Shown: positions 1 to 9,017, counted from the first letter of the stretch. The stretch: DNA of 30,970 nucleotides from Acidobacteriota bacterium (GCA_021827245.1 JAKAWN010000025.1:1-30970); one strand, 5' to 3'. The notes: a model not told the origin generated them from the sequence alone. Numbers and translations are program-made.

Positions 1-2024
1 GCAATACGCCCGGCTCCGTGAAAAAAGGCGAGCTGTTTGCCCTGGGCGCCGACTATTTCGAAGTCGGCTCGCTGTCCGCGAATCTCGCCGCGCGCATCTT
101 GAAAGGCCTGAACCCTGCCACCATCGGGGTCGAAAATATCGTGCCGCAGAGGTTGGTGATCAATACCCAGGCGCTGCGGGGGTTGAAAGATCCCTGGAAG
201 ATCCCGCCGGCACTCAAAGCCAGAGCCAGCACCCCAAGGAAGAGCGCGGAGGCAACTGAGCCGCGGCCCACGGTCCCCGAGCCCGGCCGAATCTACAATG
301 TGGGGGTGGTCTATTTCGCACCTGACCCTGGAGCTGACCTGGTTATTAGGGGAGTGCTCGATGCGTTACGCGATCGCGGCTTCATCCAGGGAAAAAACCT
401 GGACTTTCGCCAGGCGCATGCGCAGGCGGATATCTCGAACATTACGCAACTGCTGCAGAACTACGACAATTCCGACGTAGATCTGATCGTGACGCTAACC
501 ACACCTTGCCTGACCGCAGCGTGTTCGACGGTGAAAAACAAGCCGGTGGTTTTCGCTTATGTTTACGACCCGATCGCAGCCGGAGCAGGAAAGAGCCTGA
601 CGGACCACTTGCCGCACGTGACGGGAGTTGGGTCCTTTCCTCCGCTGGAAGAATCGCTGGCCGTCTACAAGAGATTCCTGCCGCGTCTGAAGGCTCTCGG
701 CATCATCTACAACAGCTCGGAGGCAAATTCGCGCAAGGTAGTCGAGGTGGCCAGGGGGCTTTGCAGGAAGCAAGGCATCCGCCTGGAGGAGGTGCCGGTC
801 ACCAGCACAAGCGAGGTCTACCTGGCGGCCCAGGTTGCCGCGCAGAAGAACGTCGACGCCATTTGGGTCGCTGGGGATAACACAGCCACCGTCGCTTTCG
901 ACGCCATCGTGAACGTGGCTTCCAAGGCGAAGCTCCCGGTGTTGACGAATGACGTCGAGGCCGTGGACAAAGGCGCGACCCTGGCCGTACAGATTGGCTT
1001 CTACCAACCAGGCTACGAAGCCGGCATCATGGCCTCCCGCATTCTGCTGGGAGAAAAACCCGCCACCATGCCGATGAAGAACATTGCGCAGAAACGCATC
1101 GAGGTCAACTTTGCATCGCTCAAGGCGCTGGGCCTGACCGTCCCCGAGGACATCCTGAAGGAGAGCGTGAGCTTCTACAATCTCCACGCCAAACTGGGCC
1201 GCCCGGCCAGGGTGGCAATGGTGCAGATTGTTGACAATCCCGTGATTGACGAAAGCTGTGCCGGAGTCATCAAGGGCCTGGAAGAAGCCCATTTGAAGCA
1301 AGGCAGCGATTTCGTTGTGCGCCGGTTCAATGCCCAGGGCGACGTCACACAACTGCCGATGATAATGTCCGCCATCAAATCGGAAGGCGCCGACCTTGTC
1401 ATCACCTCAGGAACGCCGGTGTTGCTGGCCGCGGCCCACGCGATTCGCGATATCCCGATCGTGTTTACGGTGGCGAGCAACCCGAAGGTTCTCGGCATTT
1501 TCCAACGCGACCAGCAGCGGCCGAACATCACCGGCGTTTACGACGATCCTCCACTGGGTCGCGTCCTGGATCTGGCACTTAAACGGGAACCGACCTTCGA
1601 CACCGTGGGAACCGTATGGGACCCGTCGCAACCGAACTCGGAGATCTCTGTCAAGAAACTTCGCAAGGCCTGCAAGGAAAGAAAGTTGAAACTGGTTGAG
1701 GCCACCGCGGCCGTTGTGTCGGACCTGCCGCAGGCTACCGAGTCGTTGTGCCAGCGCGGCGCCCGGATTGTTGTTATCTCGGCTGACAATCTCACCACGA
1801 CCGGCTTCCCGGCAATACTCGGCGCAGCAAAGAAGGATGGCGTTCCCGTCTACGCGACCGAGCCTGGGTTTGTGAAGCGCGGGGCGGCCGGCGCTATCGG
1901 TGACGATTATTTCGAGTGGGGAAAGCAAACCGGCAGGCTTGCCGCCAAAGTGCTGGCGGGAGTCAGGCCGAGTTCGCTGCCGGCTGAGACAACCCGCGTG
2001 CAGCGGACGGCTGTGGCCCGCTGA
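1..2024 (+). CDS. Multi-module ABC substrate-binding protein (COG2984 type), 5'-partial
   Basis: The reading frame is open from the window edge (first full codon at base 3). The GTG at 18 is internal, because residues just before it continue the homology, so the true start lies upstream. At least three copies of the same periplasmic-binding fold are visible. The first is only the C-terminal tail of a module (about residues 1-65, counted from the GTG at 18). A proline-rich linker leads to a complete module (about 93-385) and then a second complete module (about 398-668). The tail motif ADYFEVG near the start matches DDYFEWG near the end. The full second module carries the family's DPIAAGAG and TDHLPHVTGV motifs, also present in the single-module protein downstream. 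Family members bind small ligands, including aromatic amino acids in characterised Firmicutes systems, for import by the permease and ATPase encoded at 4655-6398. The substrate here is unknown. Tandem fusion of three modules is unusual. Confidence 0.85.
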   Translation, partial: NTPGSVKKGELFALGADYFEVGSLSANLAARILKGLNPATIGVENIVPQRLVINTQALRGLKDPWKIPPALKARASTPRKSAEATEPRPTVPEPGRIYNVGVVYFAPDPGADLVIRGVLDALRDRGFIQGKNLDFRQAHAQADISNITQLLQNYDNSDVDLIVTLTTPCLTAACSTVKNKPVVFAYVYDPIAAGAGKSLTDHLPHVTGVGSFPPLEESLAVYKRFLPRLKALGIIYNSSEANSRKVVEVARGLCRKQGIRLEEVPVTSTSEVYLAAQVAAQKNVDAIWVAGDNTATVAFDAIVNVASKAKLPVLTNDVEAVDKGATLAVQIGFYQPGYEAGIMASRILLGEKPATMPMKNIAQKRIEVNFASLKALGLTVPEDILKESVSFYNLHAKLGRPARVAMVQIVDNPVIDESCAGVIKGLEEAHLKQGSDFVVRRFNAQGDVTQLPMIMSAIKSEGADLVITSGTPVLLAAAHAIRDIPIVFTVASNPKVLGIFQRDQQRPNITGVYDDPPLGRVLDLALKREPTFDTVGTVWDPSQPNSEISVKKLRKACKERKLKLVEATAAVVSDLPQATESLCQRGARIVVISADNLTTTGFPAILGAAKKDGVPVYATEPGFVKRGAAGAIGDDYFEWGKQTGRLAAKVLAGVRPSSLPAETTRVQRTAVAR

Positions 2025-2110
2025 TCAAGCCCGGAGGCTGAAGCCGGCCCTGGGAAGCCTGAAGGATGCGTGGCGGACATGACAGGATTTGCCGGACTGA
2101 GCGGCCTTAG

Positions 2111-2230
2111 CCGGTTGCTGAAAAACCCAGGGCCTGAGCCGTAGCGGCGACTTTAGGTCGCCATGGCTTCAGCCTTTGCAATCGGTGTGTGGCGGCATAA
2201 AGCCGCCGCTACGCGTTTTTCAGCAACCCG
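2111..2230. repeat. 120-bp palindromic intergenic element (MITE/REP-like)
   Basis: The outer ends are near-perfect inverted repeats. The left end CCGGTTGCTGAAAAAC (2111-2126) and the reverse complement of the right end (2215-2230) match at 15 of 16 bases. Inside are two smaller hairpins: GGCGAC/GTCGCC at 2146-2162 and GGCGGC/GCCGCC at 2191-2207. GTAGCGG (2142 region) also pairs with CCGCTAC (2206-2212). No open reading frame is present. The layout fits a non-autonomous mobile repeat or REP-type element. I see no second copy in this window. It separates the triple-module binding protein from the next gene and may affect read-through or mRNA stability. Confidence 0.7.
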
Positions 2231-2324
2231 TTAGGAAGGGATTAAACGGGGAGGCGCGCCCGCAACTCGGGTTGTGCAGATGAGAAGCGTTGCCGCGAAT
2301 GCGATCCCCACAGGACAAAGAGTT

Positions 2325-3347
2325 ATGTGGCTTATTACCAAGCGGTTGTCACTGGGATTGGTGCTGATTCTGCTTGCCTCAGCGGTTTTGCTGATTTCTG
2401 ACTGGGGCAGGCGTGAGAGTAACGCCAGCCGGGCTGGAGAGAAGAAGAAATGGAACATCAATCTCCTGGAATATGTGAATGTGGAGGATTCGGAAGCGGC
2501 GGAGAAGGGGATCCTGGATGGCTTGCGGCAATCGGGTTTGGTGAAGGGACGCGACTATGAAATGACGATCCGCAACGCGCAAGGAGACATGCCGACGTTG
2601 AACGGCCTGGTCGATGCCGCTCTGACGGCCAGGGCCAATCTGCTGATGACACTTTCGACGCCGACACTGCAGGCGGCTATACGGAAGGTCCCACCGCAAT
2701 TGCCCATCGTTTTCACTTATCTCGCTGATCCCATCGCCGCCGGCGCAGGCCGCAGCTTCACAGACCATCTCCCCAATGTGACCGGGGTGGCTACGGGCAG
2801 CGCCGATGAGGCAGTACTTAAGATTCTTCGCGAGTGCGTTCCCCACGCCCGGCGCATTGGAACGATCGTGGTGCCTTCGGAGGTGAACTCGGTTTACCAC
2901 TTCCACGAGTTGGTGTCGGAAGCGCGAAAAATGGGGATGGAGGTGGTGTCGGTACCGGCCAATACGAGTTCGGAATTGCCGGATGCCGCCCTGGCTTTAT
3001 GCAGCATGAAGATTGACGCGGTATGTCAAGTCGCAGGCAATCTCACGGCTACCGGGTTCACCAGCATCGCCCGGGCGGCAAGCGAGGCCAGGTTGCCGGC
3101 GTTTTCATTCATGACTTCCGCGGCGGAACAGGGAGCGGTGGCCGTGGTCGCTCGTGACTACTACGATGGTGGCATTGAGGCTGCGCAGCTTGCAGTCCGG
3201 GTGATGCGGGGGGAGAGTCCGGCATCCATCCCGTTCCAGCCACTCCTCAAGAACAGGATCGTTGTGAACCCGGCGGCCGCGCGGGCGGTGGGAGTCACCA
3301 TCCCGGCGTCAGTACTGAAAGAGGCCCAAAGGGTGATCGGCAAATAG
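2325..3347 (+). CDS. ABC transporter substrate-binding protein (COG2984 type)
   Basis: A single binding-protein module of 340 residues, homologous to both full modules of the gene upstream. Shared motifs include DPIAAGAGRSFTDHLPNVTG and, near the C-terminus, RDYYDGG. I place the start at the ATG at 2325. It has an AGGA 9 bases upstream and begins directly with a basic N-terminus and one hydrophobic segment (about residues 9-26). The in-frame ATG at 2274 has its only good Shine-Dalgarno-like run about 20 bases away. There is no lipobox cysteine, so the protein is either cleaved by signal peptidase I or held by an N-terminal anchor. It should act outside the inner membrane as a ligand receptor for the permease/ATPase pair downstream. 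Two binding proteins with one permease suggests a broadened or duplicated ligand range. Confidence 0.88.
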   Translation: MWLITKRLSLGLVLILLASAVLLISDWGRRESNASRAGEKKKWNINLLEYVNVEDSEAAEKGILDGLRQSGLVKGRDYEMTIRNAQGDMPTLNGLVDAALTARANLLMTLSTPTLQAAIRKVPPQLPIVFTYLADPIAAGAGRSFTDHLPNVTGVATGSADEAVLKILRECVPHARRIGTIVVPSEVNSVYHFHELVSEARKMGMEVVSVPANTSSELPDAALALCSMKIDAVCQVAGNLTATGFTSIARAASEARLPAFSFMTSAAEQGAVAVVARDYYDGGIEAAQLAVRVMRGESPASIPFQPLLKNRIVVNPAAARAVGVTIPASVLKEAQRVIGK

Positions 3348-3382
3348 CCGGCAGAAGACGCGCGGCATGAGAGGACCCAATC

Positions 3383-4654
3383 ATGGAAATCACTGCAGAG
3401 ATATCGGGCGAGGCAACAAGGCTCAAGGTCCAGGGCCGGCTGGATGGCTATTGGGCAGACCATTTAGCCAAAGCGCTGGAAGAAGAGATTCACCGGGGCT
3501 CGCACCACTTGCTGTTGGATCTTTCGGAGGTGGTCTTCCTCAGTTCGGCAGGCATCAGGGTCCTGGTGCGATATTACAAGCAATTGAAGGAGATTAAAGG
3601 GTCCCTGCTGGTTTCGGAGGCCTCCGAGCAGGTGAAAAAAGTCCTGGAAATTTCCAAGCTGACTGGCATTCTGCTCGCGGCCGACAGAACTGGGGCTGCA
3701 GTTGCCGCCCCGGCCGGCCCGGCCGTGCCGGTGATGCCTCCGCCGGGCCTTCACCTGGAAACACATGGTGCAGTCGTCGACGTGTTTCCTTGCGCACCCG
3801 AGGCGAAGCTGAATTGCCGGCTGGTGGGTGTACCGGATTTCCTGCGGGGCTCTCGTTTTCGCGAGGAACAGTGCCGCACGCTGCAGTTCCCCGAATCTAC
3901 CTTCGGCGTCGGTCTGGGCGCGCTGGGAGACAGTTTCGAAGAGTGCCGGGGCCGTTTCGGCGAGTTTCTCGCCGTGGCAGGAACGGTGGCTTACTTTCCA
4001 ACGGACGGCACCAACGTCCCCGATTACCTGGTCGCCGCAGGCGCTTCATTGCCGGACGTTCAGATCTGTTACGGTCTTGAATGCCAGGGCCCGTTCGCCA
4101 AGATGGCCCGGTTTGAGGCAAAGAATGAGACCGGCGCGGTGACCCTGACGCAGTTGGTTGAGACGGCCATGGAGCTTGCCGAAGCCAGGCAGGTGGGCGT
4201 CGTCATGGTGGCCGAGTCGGCAGGGCTGATCGGAGCGGTCCTGCGCCGTCCGCCTACCCTTGAAGCAACAGAGAAAGCACCCTTTGAATTTCCCCAGATC
4301 CGGGATTGGCTGAGCTTTACGGCTGAGCCCGCCTACGTGCGCAGCCTGGCACTGGTGGCGGGCGTGGCAGTGCAGGGAGACGCGGGAGCCCTCGTGCCGA
4401 TGCTGCGTCCGTTGGATCGCGGCACAATACTCGCCGGGCACTTCCACGCCGCGGCATTTTCTTACCGACCGCTGCAAAAGGGCGTCATCGAACTGAAGAA
4501 AACGGTCAAGTCGCTTTTTGAAACCCAGACGCTGCAGGGGCTTCTCCACTTGCTGAGCGACGACCGTGCTATTGCGGGAGCAGGCCAGAGCCGATTTGTT
4601 CGCGGGGCATGCTGGCTTGCCCCACTTGCCGAAACCGTCGGAGAGAGGGCATAG
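3383..4654 (+). CDS. STAS-domain protein with unrecognised C-terminal domain
   Basis: 423 residues. The first ~105 form a STAS (anti-anti-sigma type) domain: LLLDLSEV, then FLSSAGIRVL, where Ser55 aligns with the phosphorylatable serine of SpoIIAA. A short Ala/Pro-rich linker (about 108-122) leads to a ~300-residue region I do not recognise. That region contains GVGLGALGDSFEEC and GEFLAVAGTVAYFPTDG and has no obvious membrane span. The gene begins 35 bases after the binding protein, and its TAG stop directly abuts the permease ATG, so it is built into the transporter operon. A cytoplasmic regulatory role for the transporter, or a link from transport to a partner-switching pathway, is inferred from domain and position only. 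The STAS call is secure; the function of the C-terminal domain is unknown. Confidence 0.82.
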   Translation: MEITAEISGEATRLKVQGRLDGYWADHLAKALEEEIHRGSHHLLLDLSEVVFLSSAGIRVLVRYYKQLKEIKGSLLVSEASEQVKKVLEISKLTGILLAADRTGAAVAAPAGPAVPVMPPPGLHLETHGAVVDVFPCAPEAKLNCRLVGVPDFLRGSRFREEQCRTLQFPESTFGVGLGALGDSFEECRGRFGEFLAVAGTVAYFPTDGTNVPDYLVAAGASLPDVQICYGLECQGPFAKMARFEAKNETGAVTLTQLVETAMELAEARQVGVVMVAESAGLIGAVLRRPPTLEATEKAPFEFPQIRDWLSFTAEPAYVRSLALVAGVAVQGDAGALVPMLRPLDRGTILAGHFHAAAFSYRPLQKGVIELKKTVKSLFETQTLQGLLHLLSDDRAIAGAGQSRFVRGACWLAPLAETVGERA

Positions 4655-5593
4655 ATGAGCCTCCTGATTGGAGCATTGACTATCGGGTTTATTCTTTCGC
4701 TGCTGGCCCTGGGTGTCTTTATCAGTTTTCGCATCTTCAGCTTTCCAGACATCACGGCCGACGGCTCAAGCACGCTGGGCGCGGCGGTGGCTGCCGCGAT
4801 GATTGTCAACGGCGCGAATCCCTTCGTTGCCACAGCCGCTGGCTTTGGCGCGGGTTTCGTGGCCGGCGCAACCACCGGTACTCTTGCGGCCAAGTTCAAG
4901 ATCAACGGCCTGCTCGCCGGCATCCTGGTGATGACGGCGCTCTATTCGGTCAACCTGCACATCATGGGGCGCAGCAACGTTCCCCTGCTGGGGCAGGAGA
5001 CGCTGGCAACAGATGCTCAGCGGATCGGTACCACGGTGCTGGGCGGACGCACCAGCCTGAACGTGGGGGGGTGGGAAGTATCCACCCTCGACGCCTCGGT
5101 GCTGGTTTTCACGTTCCTGGCCATCGTGCTGGCTGCGCTGATCCTCTACGCGTTCTTTCAAACCAATCTGGGAACGGCGATGCGAGCCACCGGCGACAAT
5201 GCCCAAATGATCCGAGCCTTGGCAGTCAGCGATGAGAACATGATCATCCTGGGCATCGCGGTTTCAAACGGGCTGATCGCCATGGCCGGCGCGCTGCTGG
5301 CGCAGTACCAGGGCTTTGCCGACGTGCAGATGGGCATCGGCATGGTGGTCTGGGGGCTTGCGAGCGTCATCATCGGAGAGGCGCTGGTGGGAACACGCCA
5401 ACTGGGCTTGACCATCTGCGGAGCAGTGATGGGCTCGGTGCTTTTTCGCCTGCTGGTGGCGATCGCGCTGCGCCTGGGGCTGAATCCCAATGACCTCAAA
5501 CTGATTACGGCGCTCTTCGTCTTCGTGGCGTTGGTCCTGCCCAATCTGGTGCGTAAGTTCAGGTTACGGAAGGCTGGCGAATCATATGCTTGA
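4655..5593 (+). CDS. ABC transporter permease (COG4120 type)
   Basis: 312 residues, strongly hydrophobic, with about eight predicted membrane segments beginning at residues 3-22. The N-terminal pattern ISFRIFSFPDITADGS and the segment GTAMRATGDNAQMIRAL are typical of the branched-chain/sugar-type permeases that pair with COG2984 binding proteins. The second is the cytoplasmic coupling region contacting the ATPase. The ATG immediately follows the stop of the STAS gene, with a GGAGAGAGG ribosome binding site inside that gene. The end overlaps the ATPase start by 8 bases, so translation is probably coupled. It should form the inner-membrane channel of the importer. The substrate is not deducible here; characterised relatives carry aromatic amino acids. 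Confidence 0.9.
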   Translation: MSLLIGALTIGFILSLLALGVFISFRIFSFPDITADGSSTLGAAVAAAMIVNGANPFVATAAGFGAGFVAGATTGTLAAKFKINGLLAGILVMTALYSVNLHIMGRSNVPLLGQETLATDAQRIGTTVLGGRTSLNVGGWEVSTLDASVLVFTFLAIVLAALILYAFFQTNLGTAMRATGDNAQMIRALAVSDENMIILGIAVSNGLIAMAGALLAQYQGFADVQMGIGMVVWGLASVIIGEALVGTRQLGLTICGAVMGSVLFRLLVAIALRLGLNPNDLKLITALFVFVALVLPNLVRKFRLRKAGESYA

Positions 5594-6398
5594 CATGCAC
5601 AAAGTTACGAAAGTTTTTAATCGAGGCACCCCCAACGAAGTGCGCGCGATCGAGGGTGTTGATCTCACGCTCGAAGAGGGCGCGTTCGTCGTGATCATCG
5701 GAACTAACGGTTCGGGGAAATCCACCCTCCTCAACGCCGTGGCGGGCACTTTCCCGGTTGATGCCGGCACCATTTTCATGGATGGCAAAGAGATCACACG
5801 CTGGCCCGAGCATCGCCGAGCCAAGCTGATGGGCCGTGTGTTCCAGGACCCCTTCAGCGGCACCTCGCCGAACCTGACCATCGCCGAAAACCTGGTGCTT
5901 GCCGCACGGCGCGGGCTTCCGCGCCGGCTGGGCTGGGCGCTGAACAGGAAGGCGAAAGATGAAATACGCGCTCGGGTGCAGCAGTTAGGTATGGGCCTCG
6001 AGCACCTGATAGACAACCCCATCGGCAGCCTCTCCGGAGGGCAGCGGCAGGCGATTAGCATTTTGATGGCGACCTGGCTGAAACCGCGACTGCTGCTGCT
6101 GGATGAACATACGGCGGCTTTGGATCCGAAGAGCGCCGACCAGGTGATTGAGCTGACGGATGCCATCGTCACTCGTGAGCGGCTGACAACGCTCATGGTG
6201 ACGCATTCGATGCACCAGGCCGCCAACCTCGGTGATCAACTGATCATGATGCATCGCGGCAGGATCATCCAGGAATTCAAGGGCGCCGAGAAGCGTCGCA
6301 CACGAGTTGACGACCTGCTGGCACGCTTCGAGGAGGTGCGCCGCGCGGACCAGTTGGACGAGACCGCCGCGGAGATGCTGGAGCGAGTTTACGTCTAA
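5586..6398 (+). CDS. ABC transporter ATP-binding protein (COG1101 type)
   Basis: 270 residues with every nucleotide-binding motif intact. Walker A is GTNGSGKST (39-47), the Q-loop glutamine is Gln87, and the signature LSGGQ is at 149-153. Walker B ends in LLLLDE with catalytic Glu174, the D-loop is ALD (178-180), and the H-loop is His207 in VTHSMH. Length and motif spacing are normal for the COG1101 ATPases that accompany COG2984/COG4120 systems. The ATG lies within the last codons of the permease gene; a second in-frame ATG at 5595 is possible. It powers the importer as a dimer on the cytoplasmic side. It ends the tightly packed part of the operon, with 184 bases before the next gene. Confidence 0.92.
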   Translation: MLDMHKVTKVFNRGTPNEVRAIEGVDLTLEEGAFVVIIGTNGSGKSTLLNAVAGTFPVDAGTIFMDGKEITRWPEHRRAKLMGRVFQDPFSGTSPNLTIAENLVLAARRGLPRRLGWALNRKAKDEIRARVQQLGMGLEHLIDNPIGSLSGGQRQAISILMATWLKPRLLLLDEHTAALDPKSADQVIELTDAIVTRERLTTLMVTHSMHQAANLGDQLIMMHRGRIIQEFKGAEKRRTRVDDLLARFEEVRRADQLDETAAEMLERVYV

Positions 6399-6582
6399 TC
6401 CGCGGGCAGAGGGAGTTACCAGGCGGCATAAGCAGGCTGTCGGCTAAGGCATCAGAATTGGATAAGGGGCATGCCATGGCCGGCGAACGTCTTTGGCGCA
6501 CAGAAGGCATCATCACTTGAGTAACGTACCTTGATGTGTTGAGGCCGGCGCCGGGCGAGACGGGTGGAAAGGAAGGATCATC

Positions 6583-8025
6583 ATGGGAACACCAGCCATT
6601 GAAAAACAGGAATTTCCGATGCTGATTGGCGGTGAACAGATACGAACACCCCATGTGAGAACCATCAGCCTTCCTTACGACGGCACGCCGGTGGCGGAAG
6701 TCTACGATGCCGATATTGCAGTCCTCGACCGGGCTATTAAGGTCGCTCAGTCGGGCGCCGAATCCATGGCCGGCCTGACCCAGTACGAACGAGCGGAGCT
6801 GCTCCAGCGCATGCGGAGTCTGCTGGAACGCGATGCGGAAGAGTTCGCGCGCCTGATCACGCTCGAGAGCGGCAAAACCATTCGCGAAGCGCGGAGCGAG
6901 GTGGCGCGGGCACAGCAGACGCTTGCCGCTTCAGCCGACGAAGCGCGGAATCTGCGCGGCGAGGTCGTGCCTATGGAAGGGGCTCCCAGCGGCAAAGGAC
7001 GCTGGGCGATGACGGTGCGCGAGCCTCTGGGCGTGATCGCCGCCATCACGCCATTCAATTTTCCTTTGAACTTGGGACTGCACAAAATCGGCCCGGCGCT
7101 GGCGGCCGGAAACAGCGTGGTCCACAAGCCCTCCGAAAACACGCCCCTGAGCGGCTTGCGCCTGGCGCGACTGGCGACCGAGGCAGGGGCTCCCACCGGA
7201 GCCTACAACGTGGTGACAGGTTCGGGAGAAGAAACCGGACGCCAGATCGTCAATGATCTGCGTATCGCCATGATCACGTTTACGGGCAGCGTGGATGTTG
7301 GCCGGCAAATCCGTGCGGCAGCCGGACTGCGGCGGGTGACGCTAGAAATGGGCTCGAATTCCTCCGTCATCCTGGAGCCGGACTGCGATCTGGACCTGCT
7401 GCTTCCGCGCTGCGTGGCGGGCGGATACGCGCAGGCAGGGCAGGTCTGCATTTCAGTCCAGAACATCTATGTGCAGGAATCGATCGCCGAGGATTTCACG
7501 CAGCGCTTTGTGGCAGCGGCCCGGGCGCTCAAGATCGGGCATCCGCTGGAAGAAAGCACGGACATCGCTTCGCTGATCAACGAAGAGGCGGCCGAGCGCG
7601 TGGAGAGCTGGATCGAGCGGGCCGTCGCGCGCGGCGGGAAGCTCCTTACAGGCGGAACACGCCGTGGCGCAATCATCGAGCCCGCGGTACTCACCGACGT
7701 TCCGGCGGACGACGACGTTTGCCGCAAGGAAGCGTTTGGCCCCCTCGTCGTCATCCATCGCTACTCCAGGATTGAAGAGGCGGTTGACGACATCAACGCG
7801 GGCGAGTACGGTTTGCAGGCAGGCGTCTGCACGCGGGACATCGACAAAGCCTTCCAGGCCGCCCGGAAGTTACGCGTCGGCGGCGTGATCGTGAACGATG
7901 TTCCCGCGTTCCGGGTTGACCTGATGCCTTACGGCGGCACAAAGATGAGCGGCGTGGGACGCGAAGGCCCGCATTTTGCCGTCGAGGAAATGACCGAGTT
8001 GAAGCTCATCTGCTGGCGCGGGTGA
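6583..8025 (+). CDS. NAD(P)-dependent aldehyde dehydrogenase
   Basis: 480 residues, full length for the ALDH superfamily. Active-site residues are visible: Asn159 in TPFNFPLN, the Rossmann motif FTGSVDVG, general base Glu255 in LEMGSNSS, nucleophile Cys289 in GQVCIS, and KEAFGPLV near the C-terminus. The EMGSN form in place of ELGGK is typical of a subgroup containing non-phosphorylating glyceraldehyde-3-phosphate, lactaldehyde and phosphonoacetaldehyde dehydrogenases. The enzyme oxidises an aldehyde to the acid; the substrate cannot be assigned. A strong AAAGGAAGG site precedes the ATG. Gaps of about 185 bases on both sides, with no clear terminator, leave its operon membership open. A link to the glycerol and alcohol dehydrogenases near 21.8-24.2 kb is plausible by chemistry only. 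Confidence 0.92.
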   Translation: MGTPAIEKQEFPMLIGGEQIRTPHVRTISLPYDGTPVAEVYDADIAVLDRAIKVAQSGAESMAGLTQYERAELLQRMRSLLERDAEEFARLITLESGKTIREARSEVARAQQTLAASADEARNLRGEVVPMEGAPSGKGRWAMTVREPLGVIAAITPFNFPLNLGLHKIGPALAAGNSVVHKPSENTPLSGLRLARLATEAGAPTGAYNVVTGSGEETGRQIVNDLRIAMITFTGSVDVGRQIRAAAGLRRVTLEMGSNSSVILEPDCDLDLLLPRCVAGGYAQAGQVCISVQNIYVQESIAEDFTQRFVAAARALKIGHPLEESTDIASLINEEAAERVESWIERAVARGGKLLTGGTRRGAIIEPAVLTDVPADDDVCRKEAFGPLVVIHRYSRIEEAVDDINAGEYGLQAGVCTRDIDKAFQAARKLRVGGVIVNDVPAFRVDLMPYGGTKMSGVGREGPHFAVEEMTELKLICWRG

Positions 8026-8210
8026 CCCATCTGAAACATCCGCCCCTGCAACAACAGCCTGCCGATACCGGCCTGAAAAGGGCGCGGTGAAGCTTGAGTT
8101 TTCAGATGACGTTCGGGCGCAAGACCAAAAACCAACGGTACACGCATGGTCCTGTGATGCCCGGCGCGTCACCGATTGCTTGAGACCTGCCAACTGATCC
8201 TGGAGCGGCT

Positions 8211-8633
8211 ATGGAGAGCCGGTTGTCACTGGTGCTGAGGAATCAGATCAGCGAACTGGAAAAGTTGTCGGAAGGAGTGTCGGCCTGGTGCCGCGAGAAT
8301 GGCGTGTCCACAGCAGCGGAATTTCACCTCCATCTGGCGCTGGACGAAATCGTCAGCAACGTCATCCGTTACGGGTGGAAAGACGATGGCGAACATCAAA
8401 TCCGCGTCCGCTTATCACGCCTGGAAGATGAGCTGACTGTGGAGGTCGAGGACGATGCCATGCCTTTCAATCCCCTGGATGTTCCGATGGCGGACCTTGA
8501 TCGGCCCCTGGAAGAACGGCCCATCGGCGGATTGGGGATTTACCTGGTGCGGCACATCATGGATAGCCTGGAGTATCGCCGGCTTGAAGGCAAGAACCTG
8601 TTGATCATGAAAAAGAAAACTGACGGCACATAG
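8211..8633 (+). CDS. RsbW/SpoIIAB-type anti-sigma factor ATPase
   Basis: 140 residues forming a stand-alone GHKL ATP-binding domain of the HATPase_c_2 class. The N box is LALDEIVSNVIRYG, with Glu46 and Asn50 for catalysis and magnesium. The G1 box is EDDAMPFNP, with Asp81/82. The glycine lid is IGGLGIYLVRHIMD. Such proteins sequester a sigma factor or another partner and phosphorylate STAS antagonists on serine. The STAS gene begins 45 bases downstream and is its probable substrate. A GGAG site lies 6 bases before the ATG. The gene converges with the Wsp-like operon that ends in a PP2C phosphatase, which completes a kinase/antagonist/phosphatase set. No sigma factor gene is visible in the window, so the ultimate target is unknown. 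Confidence 0.9.
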   Translation: MESRLSLVLRNQISELEKLSEGVSAWCRENGVSTAAEFHLHLALDEIVSNVIRYGWKDDGEHQIRVRLSRLEDELTVEVEDDAMPFNPLDVPMADLDRPLEERPIGGLGIYLVRHIMDSLEYRRLEGKNLLIMKKKTDGT

Positions 8634-8678
8634 AACCAGTCGGGAATGCGGGCTGTGAGGTCGAAGGGAGGTGAGCCA

Positions 8679-9017
8679 GTGACTTGCAGCGAGGAGAAAA
8701 TTGATGGCGTCTTCGTCCTCGGAGTCAGCGGGAAAATTCAAGCCGAGGCTTCCGAGGAATTGCTCGAGAAGCTGAACAGCATCATCGACCAGGGAGAACA
8801 TCGCCTGCTGCTCGACTTTTCCGGCGTAGACTATATCAACAGCTCCGGACTGCGGGCCCTCCTGGTGGCAGCCAAAAAGGTGAATGGCCTGGGCGGCAGG
8901 ATAGTCCTGGCGGCCGTGACTGAATTGATCCAAGACTTACTCCGGATTGCAGGCTGTGCATCCGTCATCGGGATTTACCCGTCAAAGGAAGAAGCGCTCA
9001 ACTCTGTAAAAAGCTGA
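8679..9017 (+). CDS. STAS-domain anti-sigma factor antagonist (RsbV/SpoIIAA type)
   Basis: 112 residues, essentially one STAS domain: an N-terminal beta hairpin (VFVLGVSGKI), then LLLDFSGVDYINSSGLRALL. Ser55 of the NSSG motif aligns with the SpoIIAA phosphoserine. I chose the GTG at 8679 because GGGAGG at 8666-8671 sits at ideal spacing. The upstream in-frame start at 8646 would add 11 poorly conserved residues and overlap that site. In the unphosphorylated state such proteins bind the anti-sigma kinase and release its target. The neighbouring RsbW-like gene and the convergent PP2C-output regulator at 9166-10365 are the expected kinase and phosphatase, though this pairing is inferred from position. 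Confidence 0.9.
   Translation: MTCSEEKIDGVFVLGVSGKIQAEASEELLEKLNSIIDQGEHRLLLDFSGVDYINSSGLRALLVAAKKVNGLGGRIVLAAVTELIQDLLRIAGCASVIGIYPSKEEALNSVKS

Noticed and set aside
495..1352. Minus-strand open frame of 285 codons rich in His and Gly
   Set aside because: It is antisense to the conserved binding-protein modules and has shadow-type composition.
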